This document shows positions 35,234 through 47,187 of a stretch of DNA of 64,000 bases, piece after piece. Numbering within the stretch: the first letter of the stretch is position 1; each line of letters begins with the position of its first letter. Made by a program: the position numbers and the translations under genes. Source of the stretch: Sipunculus nudus (Eukaryota; Annelida; Sipuncula; Golfingiida; Sipunculidae); assembly GCA_026874595.1 (NCBI GenBank), contig CM049309.1, positions 5,168,576 to 5,232,575 of the forward strand, in the 5' to 3' direction. The notes under the pieces were generated by a model. The model searched no databases. It was not told the DNA's origin and worked only from the letters and a program-made list of their open reading frames with translations.

Positions 35234-38200
35234 CTGCAAAGATCAAAGGGCCAAGTTAGCTTATGTGTAAATTTCACTTGAAAAACATAAAATAAATACA
35301 AATAAAACGACACTGTTCAATTATAATTTAAATTAGAAACGTATAACCGTAAAGTCAACTGCATATAAATTAGATAAACATGATTTTAATAATAAGATTA
35401 GATCCAGAATTATTTATACTTCATCTGCATATACTTTAGATTAACATACAAAAAATTATAAAGATAGATCCATTTGAATTATTTATATAGTATAAAAGTT
35501 TACCCTTAATCTAGAAAGAATCACAAAGGCGCTACCGCCAATAAATAACTAAACCCTAATTTGTTTTCCTTTAATCAAGCAAAAAGTGTACCTCTTAATA
35601 AATTAAATCATATCTTCTAAGGAGTCCAACTAAACCTCAAATAATAGCCAAGGTGAAAACTTCAGGGTAAATATCTGCACACACTAAATACCGTGGAACC
35701 TCTCAATTAAGGACAGTGTAGGACGAGAGAGGTGCGCGTATTAAACAGGTTACAGCATCTGGATATACTTATTACGTGATCGCCTCGGGATGCGGCAGGG
35801 GCAGTTTTTAGGAAAAGGAGGGGTCCAACCAAAGAGGACTAATGACAACTTATAAAAGAAGTTCCCCAGAACCGAAGGGGGGGGGGGGGGGGGAGAGGCC
35901 GCAAAAAAAAAAAAAAATGTCATCTATCCTAAAAAAAAGACTGCGGCGCTGAAAGTGGGGGGAGGGGACGGGGTGCGCACCCCCCTGTCCTTCGGGGTAA
36001 TATATAGGGTAATATAATCAGCAATGCAGAGGTGATATACAATAGGTGACTCCAGCCGTATGGATTTACAAACCTGCCTTATATCCATTATGGCCGTCAG
36101 AGCACAATCACTGACTTTCCTTCAGGAGTTTTTTACAGAACATTGACACCCACGAGGGGATCAGTGCTTTCAAATTTCAGCCCCCTGTTAAATCCAATAT
36201 GACGGCGAGCCAAACATTTTAAAATCATTTCGCAAAAACTTTTAGATATATCTCTGATTTAAAAAAAAAGTCTCTTTAGATTATTTATGGTAATAAATTT
36301 TAAATGGTTGCAATATATGTACATATGATGCCGGACACATGGCAAGGTGACAGTGGATTTTCACACGATTAAAGTACGATTTAGACAGAATCCAAAAATT
36401 GCAACCGTTTCAAAACTGTCTCTTACCGTTTTAGTTATTTATCTTAAAAGTGCGGTTACGTAAGCATGTACAGGTAAATCTTCATTGTTATCAAGGTAGT
36501 GTTACGTGGAGACATCGGGTATGATAAAGTATGGATCGAAAGGAATAAGATGGAGACTAGTATAGTGTACGCTCCCAAGGCGCTTCTAGAGAACCTACTG
36601 ATATTCGCGCTGCCTGCTTTGGCCGTTTATGATGTCTTTTACTACCAGAAGGTGCACATGGGCCTGTCTGCTTAAAGAAACTGCTGATGTGACTATCAGC
36701 CAACCAAATGCTGTCAACAAACACTCGACAGGCATCAGGCTCCGCCCAGAAACCACGTGCGGGGCAATTCTCCTTTGAGCCTGTGGCCTGTTCAAACGGT
36801 TGCCTGGGCGATGAGCTGTCACTCAAAACGAAATGAACAGCATTGGCTTCGTGTATTCCTCGCTTTCCCTGGTAAACCGTTTTGCTTCCAGTACAGGGTC
36901 TCATCTGATTGGACCAAAATACATTGCTCCCCTCTGGTGTAGAGATTCAGGATACAAGGTCATAACAAACAGCGCTTACGATAAAGGTAGTTGGCCACTG
37001 GGTAAAGCGCTGTGTAAAGAGCGTAGTGCGGTGGAGAGAATGTAGTGTTGTGGAGAGACATCTGGTGGCGAATATTGAAACAACCCATCATGGGCGCACA
37101 TGTTGTGATGGGTAAAAATCATAAAACAATCTTGTTTTACCTTCTGACATGAATATTTTTACATGGTAGAATTATGAATTCCGTGCTCACCCAGACATAG
37201 AACGTCCCTGCCCCGGCACTGATAGCTCTGGCTTCCTGCACGTCCACAGCTGACAGGACGTCACGTGACTCCTCCGCCGCCTCGATACTCATCGCGTCCG
37301 TCCGGAACTCACGGACACGTCTCTTTAAGCCGTCCCGGCCTGTGCGGCCCATCATGGCCTGCAAAGTCCGCCACTCCTAAACAAAGAAACGTTAACGTTC
37401 ATGTTGGCAATTCCTGACTATTTGACTCCTAGTTATAAAATGTATGACGAATATGATTTGCAAAAACAGGCGCACATCGTGTTAAAATTATATGATGTTA
37501 AGCAGCTTTGGGTATTTTACACCTTCTATTTTGTGTGCTTTTACAAGTAAAGCTCTTTCGTTGGTACCTATGTCAGAGCCGTATAAGGGGATACTCCAAA
37601 TATTACATTAATATATAATCAAACAGTCTGAACTGCACGTGCTTGTAATTAATGATCTCAGCACAGTTCTTTGCAGGACGGAAATTATGTTTATAAAAGG
37701 ACATGAAATCAGATAACTTTGCAAGCATTAAGACAGAAACATTTTGCTTACGTGTTTTTTTTAAGATTTTGACATATACATGCACAGTCATCATGCATCC
37801 CATGATAGTGCTTGAAAAGTGCTGATATGCTAAGGTATCATACAATATCAAGAAAGCCAAGTGTTTATACTAGGTGCCCATAAAATGTTGCATTTCTAAA
37901 ATGTTGGAGCACTATTTTCGTTGCTTCTGCAATACATGCTTGCAGGGATATGCGGAATCTACATGTAAACCTATTGATATTTGAAAATTTGCAAATCAAT
38001 TGTTTATTCTGTGATATGGAATCTATAGTGCATTAACTAAAGTACATTCGCTATGCAGTAATTGGTGCACTTATAATCTGAATTTATTAAAATGTTTGAT
38101 AGTGGAGGTTTGATGATGCAGTCAAGGACTGAACGTCATAAATAAAAAAAAAGTCCGGATTGATAATTTTGCATGCTCATCAAGGACATATGAAGAGAAG

Positions 38201-41200
38201 ACTTACCACCCGCTGCCAAATAAGCAATTGTTAGACATTATATATACATTTAAGTAAGAATAAATGAAAAACAAATACTGTTCTGCCTAATTTCTACTCA
38301 TTTAAATGTAAACGGAATAAAAACATAAACGCAACTGGTGACGTTTGATATTAAACTTGCTATTTGATGATTAAACAAGACCAACATTTTTTGAAAAACA
38401 TATTTTAGGTATGATATCCCTTAGGCGCAAAAGACGGTCTAATCCAATCCATTATTAATTCATCCAGTTTTCACCAGAGGGCAGTGTTTGCGCCTTGCAT
38501 TTTGTTCTTTGTATCCTACGGAGCTCTATATTAAACAAGACTGAAGTGTTTGCTAACAGTTATTCTTTATACCGTATGCATACATAGAACTATCAAGAGA
38601 TCCCTTGTGAAACAATGTCTTACATGTTTTCGGTTACTTTTTGTTTTTATGTTTTAATTAATGTGTAATAAGATATGCAATATTGACAAATCTCGTGTCC
38701 GGAGCTTTACAGATTATCTTAGGCATTTCTGAGACACAAATATATATATGCATACAGCACAGAAATTTTGATCCGTTAAGATTTACAATACAATAAGAAT
38801 TTGGCCGCCTGTTTTTTGTTGTAAATAAATGGAACATTTATCAAACGCGCAAAAGCATATCTTGTTTACCGACCGTAATCATATCACGTGACTCCCCAAG
38901 CATGATGAAGGTTGCCATCATAATTCTGCGCACGCCCTCTGGCGGATGTGCATAAGACCTGATCTCTGATATTGCCCGTTGGTCCAAGGCAAGGATTTCG
39001 TGCCTAAGTTCCTCCATGCGTCTTAACTGGTCAGCGATTCGCCGAGCCATACTGAGCTGTAAACCAAGTTGTTTTTCCAACTGTTCGTCTTCTGCACGTT
39101 TTATCGCTGCTTCCAACTTGACCAAAGAACGCTTTGACATAGCTGCTGCCAGCTCTGAAAACAATCCATTTTGAAGCAAATAAACACATTACACATATTT
39201 TGACATATGACGTTGAACCATTATGAAAGACCACCTGTCTAATAAGAACAACTTTCTATTCGGTCCATCCTCGAGTGAACCGAAAGCATTCTTTAGGTTA
39301 TAACTGACCAGTTTAATAAGACCACATGTAAATTAAAACCAGTTTATGTCAGCCCCAGAGGGATGTCTTGTAACAAAGTATTTACTGTAAATAAAAAAAT
39401 CATGCATAAACTATTCCGGTTGTATGTCGTAAGGTAATTTCTCGCTTGACAGAATAACTATATGTAGATATAGCTTTGCAGAAATTTATATAGGAAAAAA
39501 AATCGACATGTAAACATGATTTGACGAACTTAATATTTGAGATAGAGAATTAAGTACTCAAGCTTTATATATGATGATTGTTTTAATCAGAAAGGAAGGT
39601 CAATTAGAAAATGCAAATAGAAAGTATGGCCGAATCGTTATATTGGATAGCTTAAGCCATTTTCCTCAGGTTGAGCCTGAGCACGTTTGACAAAAAATAT
39701 TCTGCGTTTCTGATTTGAAAAATACTATGAATTTACTACCTTCACTAGTGCTCAGGTAAACATGCAAACGTTTGGCCTTCTCCAGGAGTTTCTTGTCGGG
39801 AACTTTGGCCGCCTCGTACTGCTGGATGGCGGTCTGTATTGTAAACAGGTCACGAGTCGCCATGGCTTTTTTAAGTCTGTCCTTGTACGGTTTGTACTGT
39901 GGGTCTTGTTTATGAAACAGAGAGAAACACAGAATGGGTGTTTATGACAAAGACCTGCGATTAACATTAATGAATATAAATCAGAAACAAAAGGCTTTCT
40001 GAATTCATGATTTTTTTTTTCATTTGTTGGTAAATTTAATAGCAAATTATATACAAAAAAATGTAAATAATCAATAATGGAGAGCTTTATTGGTAATAAT
40101 GTAACATGAATGAAAGAAAAATCTGATGTTTGATTATATAGGAAAGTTCATAATCTAGTTACATGACTTCTGGAAGAGATAGTATATTAAGTTGGCATAT
40201 ATACGACGATTAAATGAAGAGTGACAAATATTCCTCTATTAGCTAACAACATAGGATTACCATCGGGGTCTTTTGTTTCCTTTGCTTCCTTTGTTCCCTT
40301 TGTTTGTTTTGTTTCTGGTTGTTTCTGCTTTACTGCTCGCTTTACGGGGTTTTCCTTGGTGTTCTTTGCTGCTTCCTGTAAATAATTTAAAACTTTAAAC
40401 TTCATTTATTTTAAATGGATTATACAAACAGTTATTTTAACGACTCAATGACAGTTAGAGGTGGACGAAACCGGGGAACCCGGAGAAAACCAGTGGCCTT
40501 GGACGGGCAACTTTAACCCAGTCTCAAAGCCACTCACATGTTTTACGTTTTATCACTGTGAAAGACATTTGAAACTAGAAAGCACTAACCAAACTCCCGT
40601 ATTAGCGTTCAATTCTGTGCCAAACTTTAATTGATCAGTAAACAAATTTAATCAATATTTCCGCGGCGCAATGTCCACACTTAAGGCAAAAAAAAAAATA
40701 AGGTATGGTTCTCAGGCACTTTTTTACAGAAATCAGTGCGGGCGGGAGGTATTTTATTTTTTACCTTTTTTTAATGTCGCGATGAAAATGTCATATGATC
40801 AGGGAAAAGCATGAAAATAACAAATTTCTTTCCTGAACAGGTAAAAGCACTACAAAAATTGTATTATTAATCTTCTTGAAAGAAAAAATATCAAAATATA
40901 AATTTTTTATTCGGGGGGATTAAAATTGACGCGGTCGGTGCCTGAGAACCATACCTTTTATTTTTTTGGCCTAATATGGATTCATTGAGAACGTTCGGAG
41001 ATGAGTTACCAATAATTAAAAGATTATCAATTCTACTTTTCTTGAAATCTTATTTCAAAATCCACAATAAGATTATAAAAAATCATATATAATTAGATGC
41101 GAAAATGTGAAAATATGACAAACATTTAAAATTATGAATCCGCTGATATCTGTTTCAATATCTAACAACATACAATACATCAAATTCACTTCGATAAATT

Positions 41201-44200
41201 TGTTTTTAGTTGACATAGGATTGTATAATTACATCAGGAGATATTGTATAATAATGTGTATTACCTTGGTCAATTTATCCTTTTCTTCTTGTCCCTGGTA
41301 GCGGTCAATACAAAAGATTCCCGTCTGAGTGAGAGCCCCATTGTCTGCTGTCTCATACACCTGTAGGTCGTACAGGCCAAGCTCCGGAAGTGGTACAATA
41401 AGCCTGGTTTCCGCCTCCTCTGCTTTGCCTTTAAGCTGTAGCACAGTATCGTTCTTTCTCTTGTCTCTACGCGCGATTTCACCGACGACAGGCCTGTCAG
41501 AACTCGCCACGCGTACACCAAGCTGTTCGCGAAATGTTTCAAGTTCAACCACTGGGATTTCTTCCCCTTCTTCATTGGGGATGGGACTGTCTGACGTTTC
41601 TGGTACATTTTCGTTATCTTTCATGTTGTCGGGCGTTTTAGGAGATAACGTCCCACTTTTACTCATTTCGGACCCGGATCTCTCTGAGTTAGCGTTCTTT
41701 TGCGTTGACAGGATAATCGAAGAGAAAACGTGATGAGCTTGAAAAGGGTTGTCTTTTTGTTTGACAAAAATATTTGCCGAGTATTCTCCTCGCTCCGGTA
41801 AATTAAGTTCAAATGTGGTATTTCCATCTTCTCTTGTTCTCTCTAAACTATCTTTTAGTATTTTCTTATCTAATGTGTTGTGGCACAATTCGCAATATAA
41901 CTCATTATCTCCTGGGGCTGAGAACTCCAACTTGTGTTTGCCATCTTTTGTGCCCATAAATCCTACTGTACCCTCTAACGGACTAACGCCAAATGCAGCA
42001 GCGTTTTCATTCGCACCAAGCAAACCATTATGTATTTTTGGGTATGGTTCACTTTGATAATTTTCATTCTGACATCTTATAACATAATTGCACACATTTT
42101 CAATACGACTTTTGGAGTTTTTCTCCGCAGCAAACATCTTGAGACCATATTCCCCAGTCTTTGGTAAGCGGATGTAAATAGTCAAGTTAGCTTCATCGGA
42201 TCTGATAACAGCATGCCTCCTTAAAACCCAGTCATCAAACTCGTTATGTTTTAACACATGAAACACATCCAGTGGCCTTTCTTTGTTGTACTTGACCTGG
42301 ACTCTGCCCTCTTGGCACTCTATGATTGGTCCTGTATGATTGACAGCACTTAGTCCCATTCCGTCGACTTCAACCCCGGGCCCCCAACCAATATCAGGAG
42401 CAAATGGAAGAAGTTCTACCTCATCAAGTGCTTGCTGACAGTCAACGAGATAAGTACACATAAGGTCAAAGGATTCATGCTGCGACTCAATCCTACCGAA
42501 AAGGTCAACTTTATACACACCCTTACTGGGAAAACGTACCTGAAAGTTTAAAGAATAGAGATCTTTGGTAAAGTAAATATATCTCTCCAATTCTGCAGCT
42601 TTTGTATCTTTTGATTTGTATAGGAGGTATTTGTACTGCGCCTGTTTCCCGGTTTCCTCCGGAACGCTGAAACGTATATCGATTTTACCACTGTGGCACT
42701 GTATCATTAAGTCATTATAACTCTCTTTATTCATTTCGAGTCCCAGTTCAAAATACCTCTCCCTCCGATACACTGTTGTTTCGAACATCTTTAGCGTGTA
42801 GGGTTCATGAAGCAGCTGCCACTTTTCATCTTCCGGTAGATGGGTTACGATGAGATGCTCTGGATCTGTGAGGAAAAAGAACTCGTTGACCCTGTGGAAA
42901 GCTTCATTCTCCTCTTCCTCATCCTCATCCTCCGTCGCCTCCGACCCGAGTCCCTCATCCTCCAGGTCAGAATCCATGACGGACCATTCTTTGGATTTAC
43001 GCCCCTTCGCGCACGTGCATGCCCAAAACACATCCAGGAGGCGCCACTGGTTGTCAATCAAGACTGCATTCCACTGTGCCGCCAGACGGTCTGGGTCGAT
43101 TTTCTTTCCAAGCTGGTAAGCAGAGCTTTTGTTGATTCCCGTCAAAATGACGCATGGAAGCCCCGCGTGCCTGGAAGAATTGACATAATGACATGGAATA
43201 TCATTTGTTTCTCTAAACCATGTGTAAGTTTTCGTACACTATGCCACTGCTGCCCGATTAAACATAATAAATAAACCCGCGCAGAGTTTCTCATGCCGCA
43301 ATAGTGCCCAACCTCGGAATATAGGTGGAATATGGCTATTGATCGCTCAAATAACTTTACTCTGCCTATGGGGTGTATTCAGTTAGCGCACTAAAAACAC
43401 GTAAACATATATGTTTCTTATTTTGATGTTTCATATTTATATATAAAAATATTTTTTATTTATTTGGTAAAAAGATGAGCATTATGGTCTTGAACTTAAC
43501 GGAATTATATTTAACAGATATTACCTGCAAAGTGTCCCGAATAGGTATGCGTGGTTACCCATTCCGAATTTGATTTTGAGTAAGGCATCAAGCGGTGTGT
43601 TGTTATCTGGGAGCTCTTCCAGCGAGTGTTGCAACTCCCCAATGTCAACAGAAGCCAGCCACCGGAACAACGCGCGGCATTTTCCCAGGTCATCTACCGC
43701 TGGTTTGATCAGGTATTCGACCAAACTCTCAAAGGTCTCGTACAGCAAGTCAACGGGCACCTACAGATACATTGAGTTATGATAATAACGAGATAATATT
43801 AAATCATCACACTACAGTCTCTACCACAGATGGGCGCCTATTGAAATCTGGCAATATTTTTCATACATGGACTGCTTGAATTACACTACAATGAAGCAAT
43901 AAAAAACAGGCCTACGATGAAACAAAACTATACCTTTTGAAGTATTCTAAAATACAATTATATGAATAATATATGTATATGTATATCAGTAAATTAAAAG
44001 AGATTTTTTTTTGTCTCTCAGTATCGTAGGTGAAGGCCAAAGTCTGTGATCTTGCAAAAAAAAAAATAAAAATATTCAAAAGCTGCAGACTGGTTGTTAA
44101 GTGTCACAAATAAAATTCTTTGGTTTAGAAATATTCTGGTAATTTTACATTATGATCTTATTGTTGTCGTATAATATTTAAGCACCAGAAGGCACGATGG

Positions 44201-46942
44201 TTTATGGTTAAAAGAGGTACAGATAGAGGGGATCACGTGTGTAAATGTTATCAACCATCTTATGACAATACTTATTCTTGTTTGTAAGCATACAACCAGA
44301 ATCTTTTGACGCTTTGCGTCGATTCTTCAAATTGAATATTTATAAGTTATCAATTTAATCAATTCTGATTTAACTGATCATTCTCATGAAAGTTGTAAGG
44401 GAAAATGAGAACTAGGGCCCCATGGGACTCGACGCTCAGCTTAATTTGTGGACCCAGTGACCTTGACCTTTGACCCGTAGACCCAAAAATCGAAAGAATC
44501 TTCCCTATTGGCAAGTGAGCAATATCTTGAAGATAGATGGTTTGTGATGAAAAGTTTAGCTTGTAATGCATACAGATTCTTTTAAAGAGATTGGTCCCAT
44601 GACCTTGACCTTTGACCTCATGACCAAAAAATCATACCGGTTCTTGTTTTAGTGGTGGGCCATATGTAAGTCAAGTTTGAAATCCATATGTCAAACCAAT
44701 CTTGAGTTTTCATCTGGAAGCAAATTTGTGTGGATGGACAGACAGTCAGACAGACGAACAGAGTGACAGACAGGGTGATTACTAAAGGGCATCAACTTTT
44801 GATCAATAAACACACCAGGTTTTGGGATGATGTCACAGCTGAGAAATGATTCTAGTCATTTAATTTTAAAAACAAATGAAAAATACTCGCAAAAATATGA
44901 AAAATACAGGTGGCGCCACCACTTTTCTGTTACTGACAAAACTAGTCATAGTCAATATTCAAGGCAAGATTGATGACCATTCATGCATTTATTATCAAGA
45001 TATTGGAGGTTTTGTATCAAATTTTTGATAATTCTTTGGGGTACTTACAAGCTCCTTAGCTTGGAAAATGGAGGTCGCAGTAACCTTGTTTCAGGTTTTC
45101 ATGGAGATTTTTTATTGACCTCCCTAGATTTTTAGTTACAGGCTTCTAGGGTCAGCGGTTTTGATTTGTGCCCTGCTAGCGGACGACCCGACGGCCTGAC
45201 TGCCGACGGACAAACAACCATACGTATATCTTAGATGACTTACAGTCAGCTGAGTTAAAAATGATGATGATAAATGGTTCGGTTATGAACCTTGAAGCAT
45301 GTTATTCATTTGCTATTTTGACGAGCAAGCCTGTATTAAAAAAAACTTGGAATCAAATGCCATCAAAGAGTGAAGTAAGGTAATACTTATCTACCAGTTC
45401 ATTTCGCACGTAGTCAATCATAAAACATACAACTGCATGTAAGGTACTGAGCCGCGGAGGCATACTACTTTCAATATAAAAACAAATGATAACATACCAT
45501 TATATATGTTAAGTAGTCCTGTCTGCAAGTTGTTTATTTATTTTCATTCATGACGGATAGTAGGTGTTAAATACACCCGAGTATTGCTTACTGGTTCATA
45601 TTAATTCATGGTACTAGGAGAGATTAAATCAACGCAGCATTTTCACAAAAAGGACATTATTTGTAGTAGGATTCGTCAATCATGTTATTTTTCAATAGCT
45701 CTTCGTCATTTCATGTTTTTTTTTCTTCAGTATTTTTCCTTTAATTAAATTCCTGGTTGTAGATTTAATATACAGCGCGACCTCGTTCAAACCTCTACTC
45801 ATCTACTGTCAAGACGTTAATTTACGTAACGAAGTCAAATTAAATAGTCTTCGTATAATTCTCACACTCGCTATATCCGACAAAAAGGAATATTTGCACA
45901 GGTGAAACTGTCAATCTATAATTTGTTTTTATTAATTAATGTTATATGTAAATATGACAGCATTAGTCGTTCTAAACAAATATACGCTAAATAAGACCCG
46001 CTATCATTTTCCTACGTTGCCTGCCACAAATATTCTTGTAGCTTTTGCGTATCCTGTATATGGCCCCCTTACCTCTAAGGCGTGACGATCAATATGTGCG
46101 TAGTCCTTTGGTTTGTAGATTTCATTCTTCTTAAGCACTGGCGGGGTGGGTGGAGGATACCCGTAATACTCAACTATCGACTGTAGGCGATTTGACTAAA
46201 AATATAGTGTAAACTTACTATAGGAAAATATAGTATAAACTTACAATTGGAAAATATAGTATAAACTTACAAATAGAAAATATAGTATAAACTTACAATT
46301 AAAAATATAGTAAGACGATAAATTGGAAAATATAAACTTATAACTAAGATTTAGTATAAACTTTCAGTTGGAAAATATAGTATAAACATACACATGGAAA
46401 AATAGAGTATAAAGATATAGTTGAAATTACCGTTATAAGATCTTGTTATACAAATTGCACATTTAAAAGAATGGTGTTTATTAGAGAATGTGATTTTTCA
46501 ATTTTATGTCGTTTCATCTGTGCGTTAAACTGTCATTTCCCAGCTCTAATTAAGTAAATTTGTGTGAATTTATTCCTCAATCAATGGTGATGAATGTAGA
46601 TTGATTATTATCAAAGTGTCACCCGGTTGTCCCAAGAAAACGTGTATCGAGATGTGGTACATGAATCGCCATTAGATCTTCAAATGAGGCCATTGTACGG
46701 AAAATGGAATAAATGAATTGTGTGATATCTTTTCATGACTATGCACATACATAACTTAAAATACAGGTGATATAATAATTTCCCCTGACTTAGTTTTGCC
46801 TATAAGGGATAGGGGCTACTACCTCTTTTCCCTGTTTATTTTGTCCCTCATTTTCGTCCTCGCTGTCTGAGAGGGGCAGCTTCTCCTCTATAGTGTCAAC
46901 TTCTGATACCTGAGACGCCTCGTGGGAAGACCCGCAACCCAT
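35123..46942 (-). CDS. Kyphoscoliosis-peptidase/hillarin-like protein with dynein-stalk-like C-terminus (nine exons)
   Basis: Exons 46942-46823, 46195-46073, 43760-43525, 43170-41265, 40375-40261, 39904-39740, 39154-38874, 37376-37191 and 35233-35123 have GT..AG borders and join in phase to 3,243 bases (1,080 residues plus stop). Order: MGCGSS start fitting N-myristoylation/palmitoylation; KY-type N-terminal region and transglutaminase-like domain (about residues 75-210); acidic linker; a KY-type C-terminal region with four repeats containing LPxxGxY-like motifs; a Lys-rich linker (residues about 796-833); helices; and a segment like the dynein heavy-chain stalk (about 950-1044). KY and hillarin proteins act on the cytoskeleton. 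The catalytic Cys and His positions seem replaced, so this is probably a scaffold rather than an enzyme. The last exon is the least certain. Confidence 0.75.
35690..36000. mobile_element. Remnants of DNA-transposon ends inside intron 8 of the KY-like gene
   Basis: Near 35694, CCGTGGAACCTCTCAATTAA resembles a pogo/Tigger-type end. At about 35808-35835, a stretch with TTAGGAAAAGGAGGGGTCCA matches the interior of the hAT-like MITE at 57555. A run of 18 G at about 35876-35893 and A-rich runs follow. Decayed; no full inverted repeats are seen. Confidence 0.45.
37191..37376 (-). CDS. KY-like gene exon 8: dynein-stalk-like segment
   Basis: Acceptor TTGTTTAG and donor TGG|GTGAGC, phase 0, 62 codons. 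It starts EWRTLQAMMG, comparable to the W-x-x-A-K-K-L-L segment of the dynein stalk, and ends with AISAGAGTFYVW, comparable to the S-x-A-x-x-x-L-x-x-W-V end of that domain. Family assignment is by eye. Confidence 0.6.
38874..39154 (-). CDS. KY-like gene exon 7: coiled coil and start of the stalk-like segment
   Basis: Acceptor GTTTTCAG; the donor is probably ACG|GTCGGT at 38874, the only one that keeps exon 8 in frame. It encodes a second helix pair like that of exon 6 and then AISEIRSYAHPPEGVRRIMM, which resembles the PP-x-x-V-x-x-VM motif at the base of the dynein heavy-chain stalk. Confidence 0.65.
39225..39335. repeat. Dispersed repeat with TAATAAGACCAC motifs (intron 6 of the KY-like gene)
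   Basis: Contains GACCACCTGTCTAATAAGAA and AGTTTAATAAGACCACATG about 85 bases apart; same family as 30530-30635 and 58905-59110. Confidence 0.45.
39740..39904 (-). CDS. KY-like gene exon 6: helical region
   Basis: Fifty-five codons, phase 1 on both sides (acceptor CATAAACAAG, donor G|GTAGTA). It encodes an amphipathic helical pair (LKKAMATRDLFTIQTAIQQY and KLLEKAKRLHVYL) that continues as coiled coil in exon 7. Confidence 0.65.
40261..40375 (-). CDS. KY-like gene exon 5: lysine-rich linker
   Basis: Acceptor TTATTTACAG and donor G|GTAATC, phase 0 in and phase 1 out. The product is a Lys/Glu/Thr-rich, probably flexible linker (KQPETKQTKGTKEAKETK) ending DPD. Confidence 0.6.
40685..40971. mobile_element. 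PIF/Harbinger-like MITE, copy 2 (intron 4 of the KY-like gene)
   Basis: Inverted ends GGC-A-rich-AAGGTATGGTTCTCAGGCAC (left) and the complement ending TTTTTTTGGCC (right), flanked by TAA at 40682-40684 and 40972-40974. It is in opposite interior orientation to copy 1 and non-autonomous. Confidence 0.8.
41265..43170 (-). CDS. KY-like gene exon 4: rest of the transglutaminase-like domain and four repeats
   Basis: The long exon starts at acceptor TTCTTCCAG (43172-43171) and ends at donor AAG|GTAATA (41265). It encodes residues 160-795. AQWNAVLIDNQWRLLDVFW (191-209) matches the HAWNAV...LxDxxW motif, with the catalytic His replaced and Asp206 kept. An acidic stretch follows. Four repeats then end in RFPSKGVYKVDLF, RLPKTGEYGLKMF, NLPERGEYSANIF and PLPELGLYDLQVY, beta-rich modules typical of KY/hillarin proteins. 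Reading past the donor stops after 12 codons. Confidence 0.85.
43525..43760 (-). CDS. KY-like gene exon 3: N-terminal half of the transglutaminase-like domain
   Basis: Acceptor ATCTGTAG at 43761-43762 and donor CAG|GTAATA. It encodes the family-typical LVEYL..P..DDLGKCRALFRWL (residues about 94-116) and GMGNHAYLFGTLCR (147-160). In active relatives the catalytic Cys lies in a G-x-C-x-G-Y motif here; this protein has Met148 at the aligned place (alignment by eye). Confidence 0.75.
44380..45230. repeat. Interspersed repeat rich in TGACCTTTGACC motifs (intron 2 of the KY-like gene)
   Basis: Two blocks of GTGACCTTGACCTTTGACC type at about 44456-44474 and 44600-44618, followed by a GACAGACAG-rich end at about 44738-44778 and a further block to 45230 with GGACGACCCGACGGCCTGAC. 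It is non-coding. Similar sequences are widespread in bivalve genomes as far as I recall; that is background knowledge, not shown here. Confidence 0.5.
46073..46195 (-). CDS. KY-like gene exon 2
   Basis: Forty-one codons between acceptor TTTTTAG and donor GAG|GTAAGG, phase 0 on both sides. It is Pro-rich in the middle (YPPPTPPV) and ends with DYAHIDRHALE, the segment that normally leads into the KY-type transglutaminase-like fold. Confidence 0.7.
46203..46410. repeat. Minisatellite, unit about 27 bp (intron 1 of the KY-like gene)
   Basis: About seven imperfect copies of GGAAAATATAGTATAAACTT followed by ACAATT. Purely intronic, starting eight bases upstream of exon 2. Confidence 0.75.
46823..46942 (-). 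CDS. KY-like gene exon 1: N-myristoylation-type start
   Basis: Forty codons from ATG 46942 to the donor GAG|GTAGTA, phase 0. It begins MGCGSS and continues as an acidic Ser/Glu/Asp-rich tail. Gly2, Cys3 and Ser5-6 fit the consensus for N-myristoylation with adjacent palmitoylation, so membrane attachment is predicted. Such a start would be unlikely by chance in front of a correctly phased donor. Confidence 0.65.
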
Positions 46943-47187
46943 GACGTCATAAATCTAAAAAGCTGCAAAATATCCATAAACCAACATCATTACAGCATCT
47001 CAAAATAAATCTGATGCGTCTTTAATTATTTTATACTTTATGAATATTTGTTAGTACTCCAGTGCATCTGAAGAACTTTTTATAATCAAGCAAAATTTGT
47101 TTTTTAAGGATTACAGATAACGACAATTTTTTATGTCAGCAGGGTTTTGCATGTCGTTTTAGTAACAAGCAAATCAATTGACTGTTA

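Noticed and set aside
36557-37045. Open frames on both strands in intron 8 of the KY-like gene
   Set aside because: Overlapping frames on opposite strands with no recognisable domain, and no acceptor/donor pair in the needed phase was convincing.
41329-43274. Plus-strand frames of 89-144 codons
   Set aside because: Antisense shadows of exon 4 of the KY-like gene.
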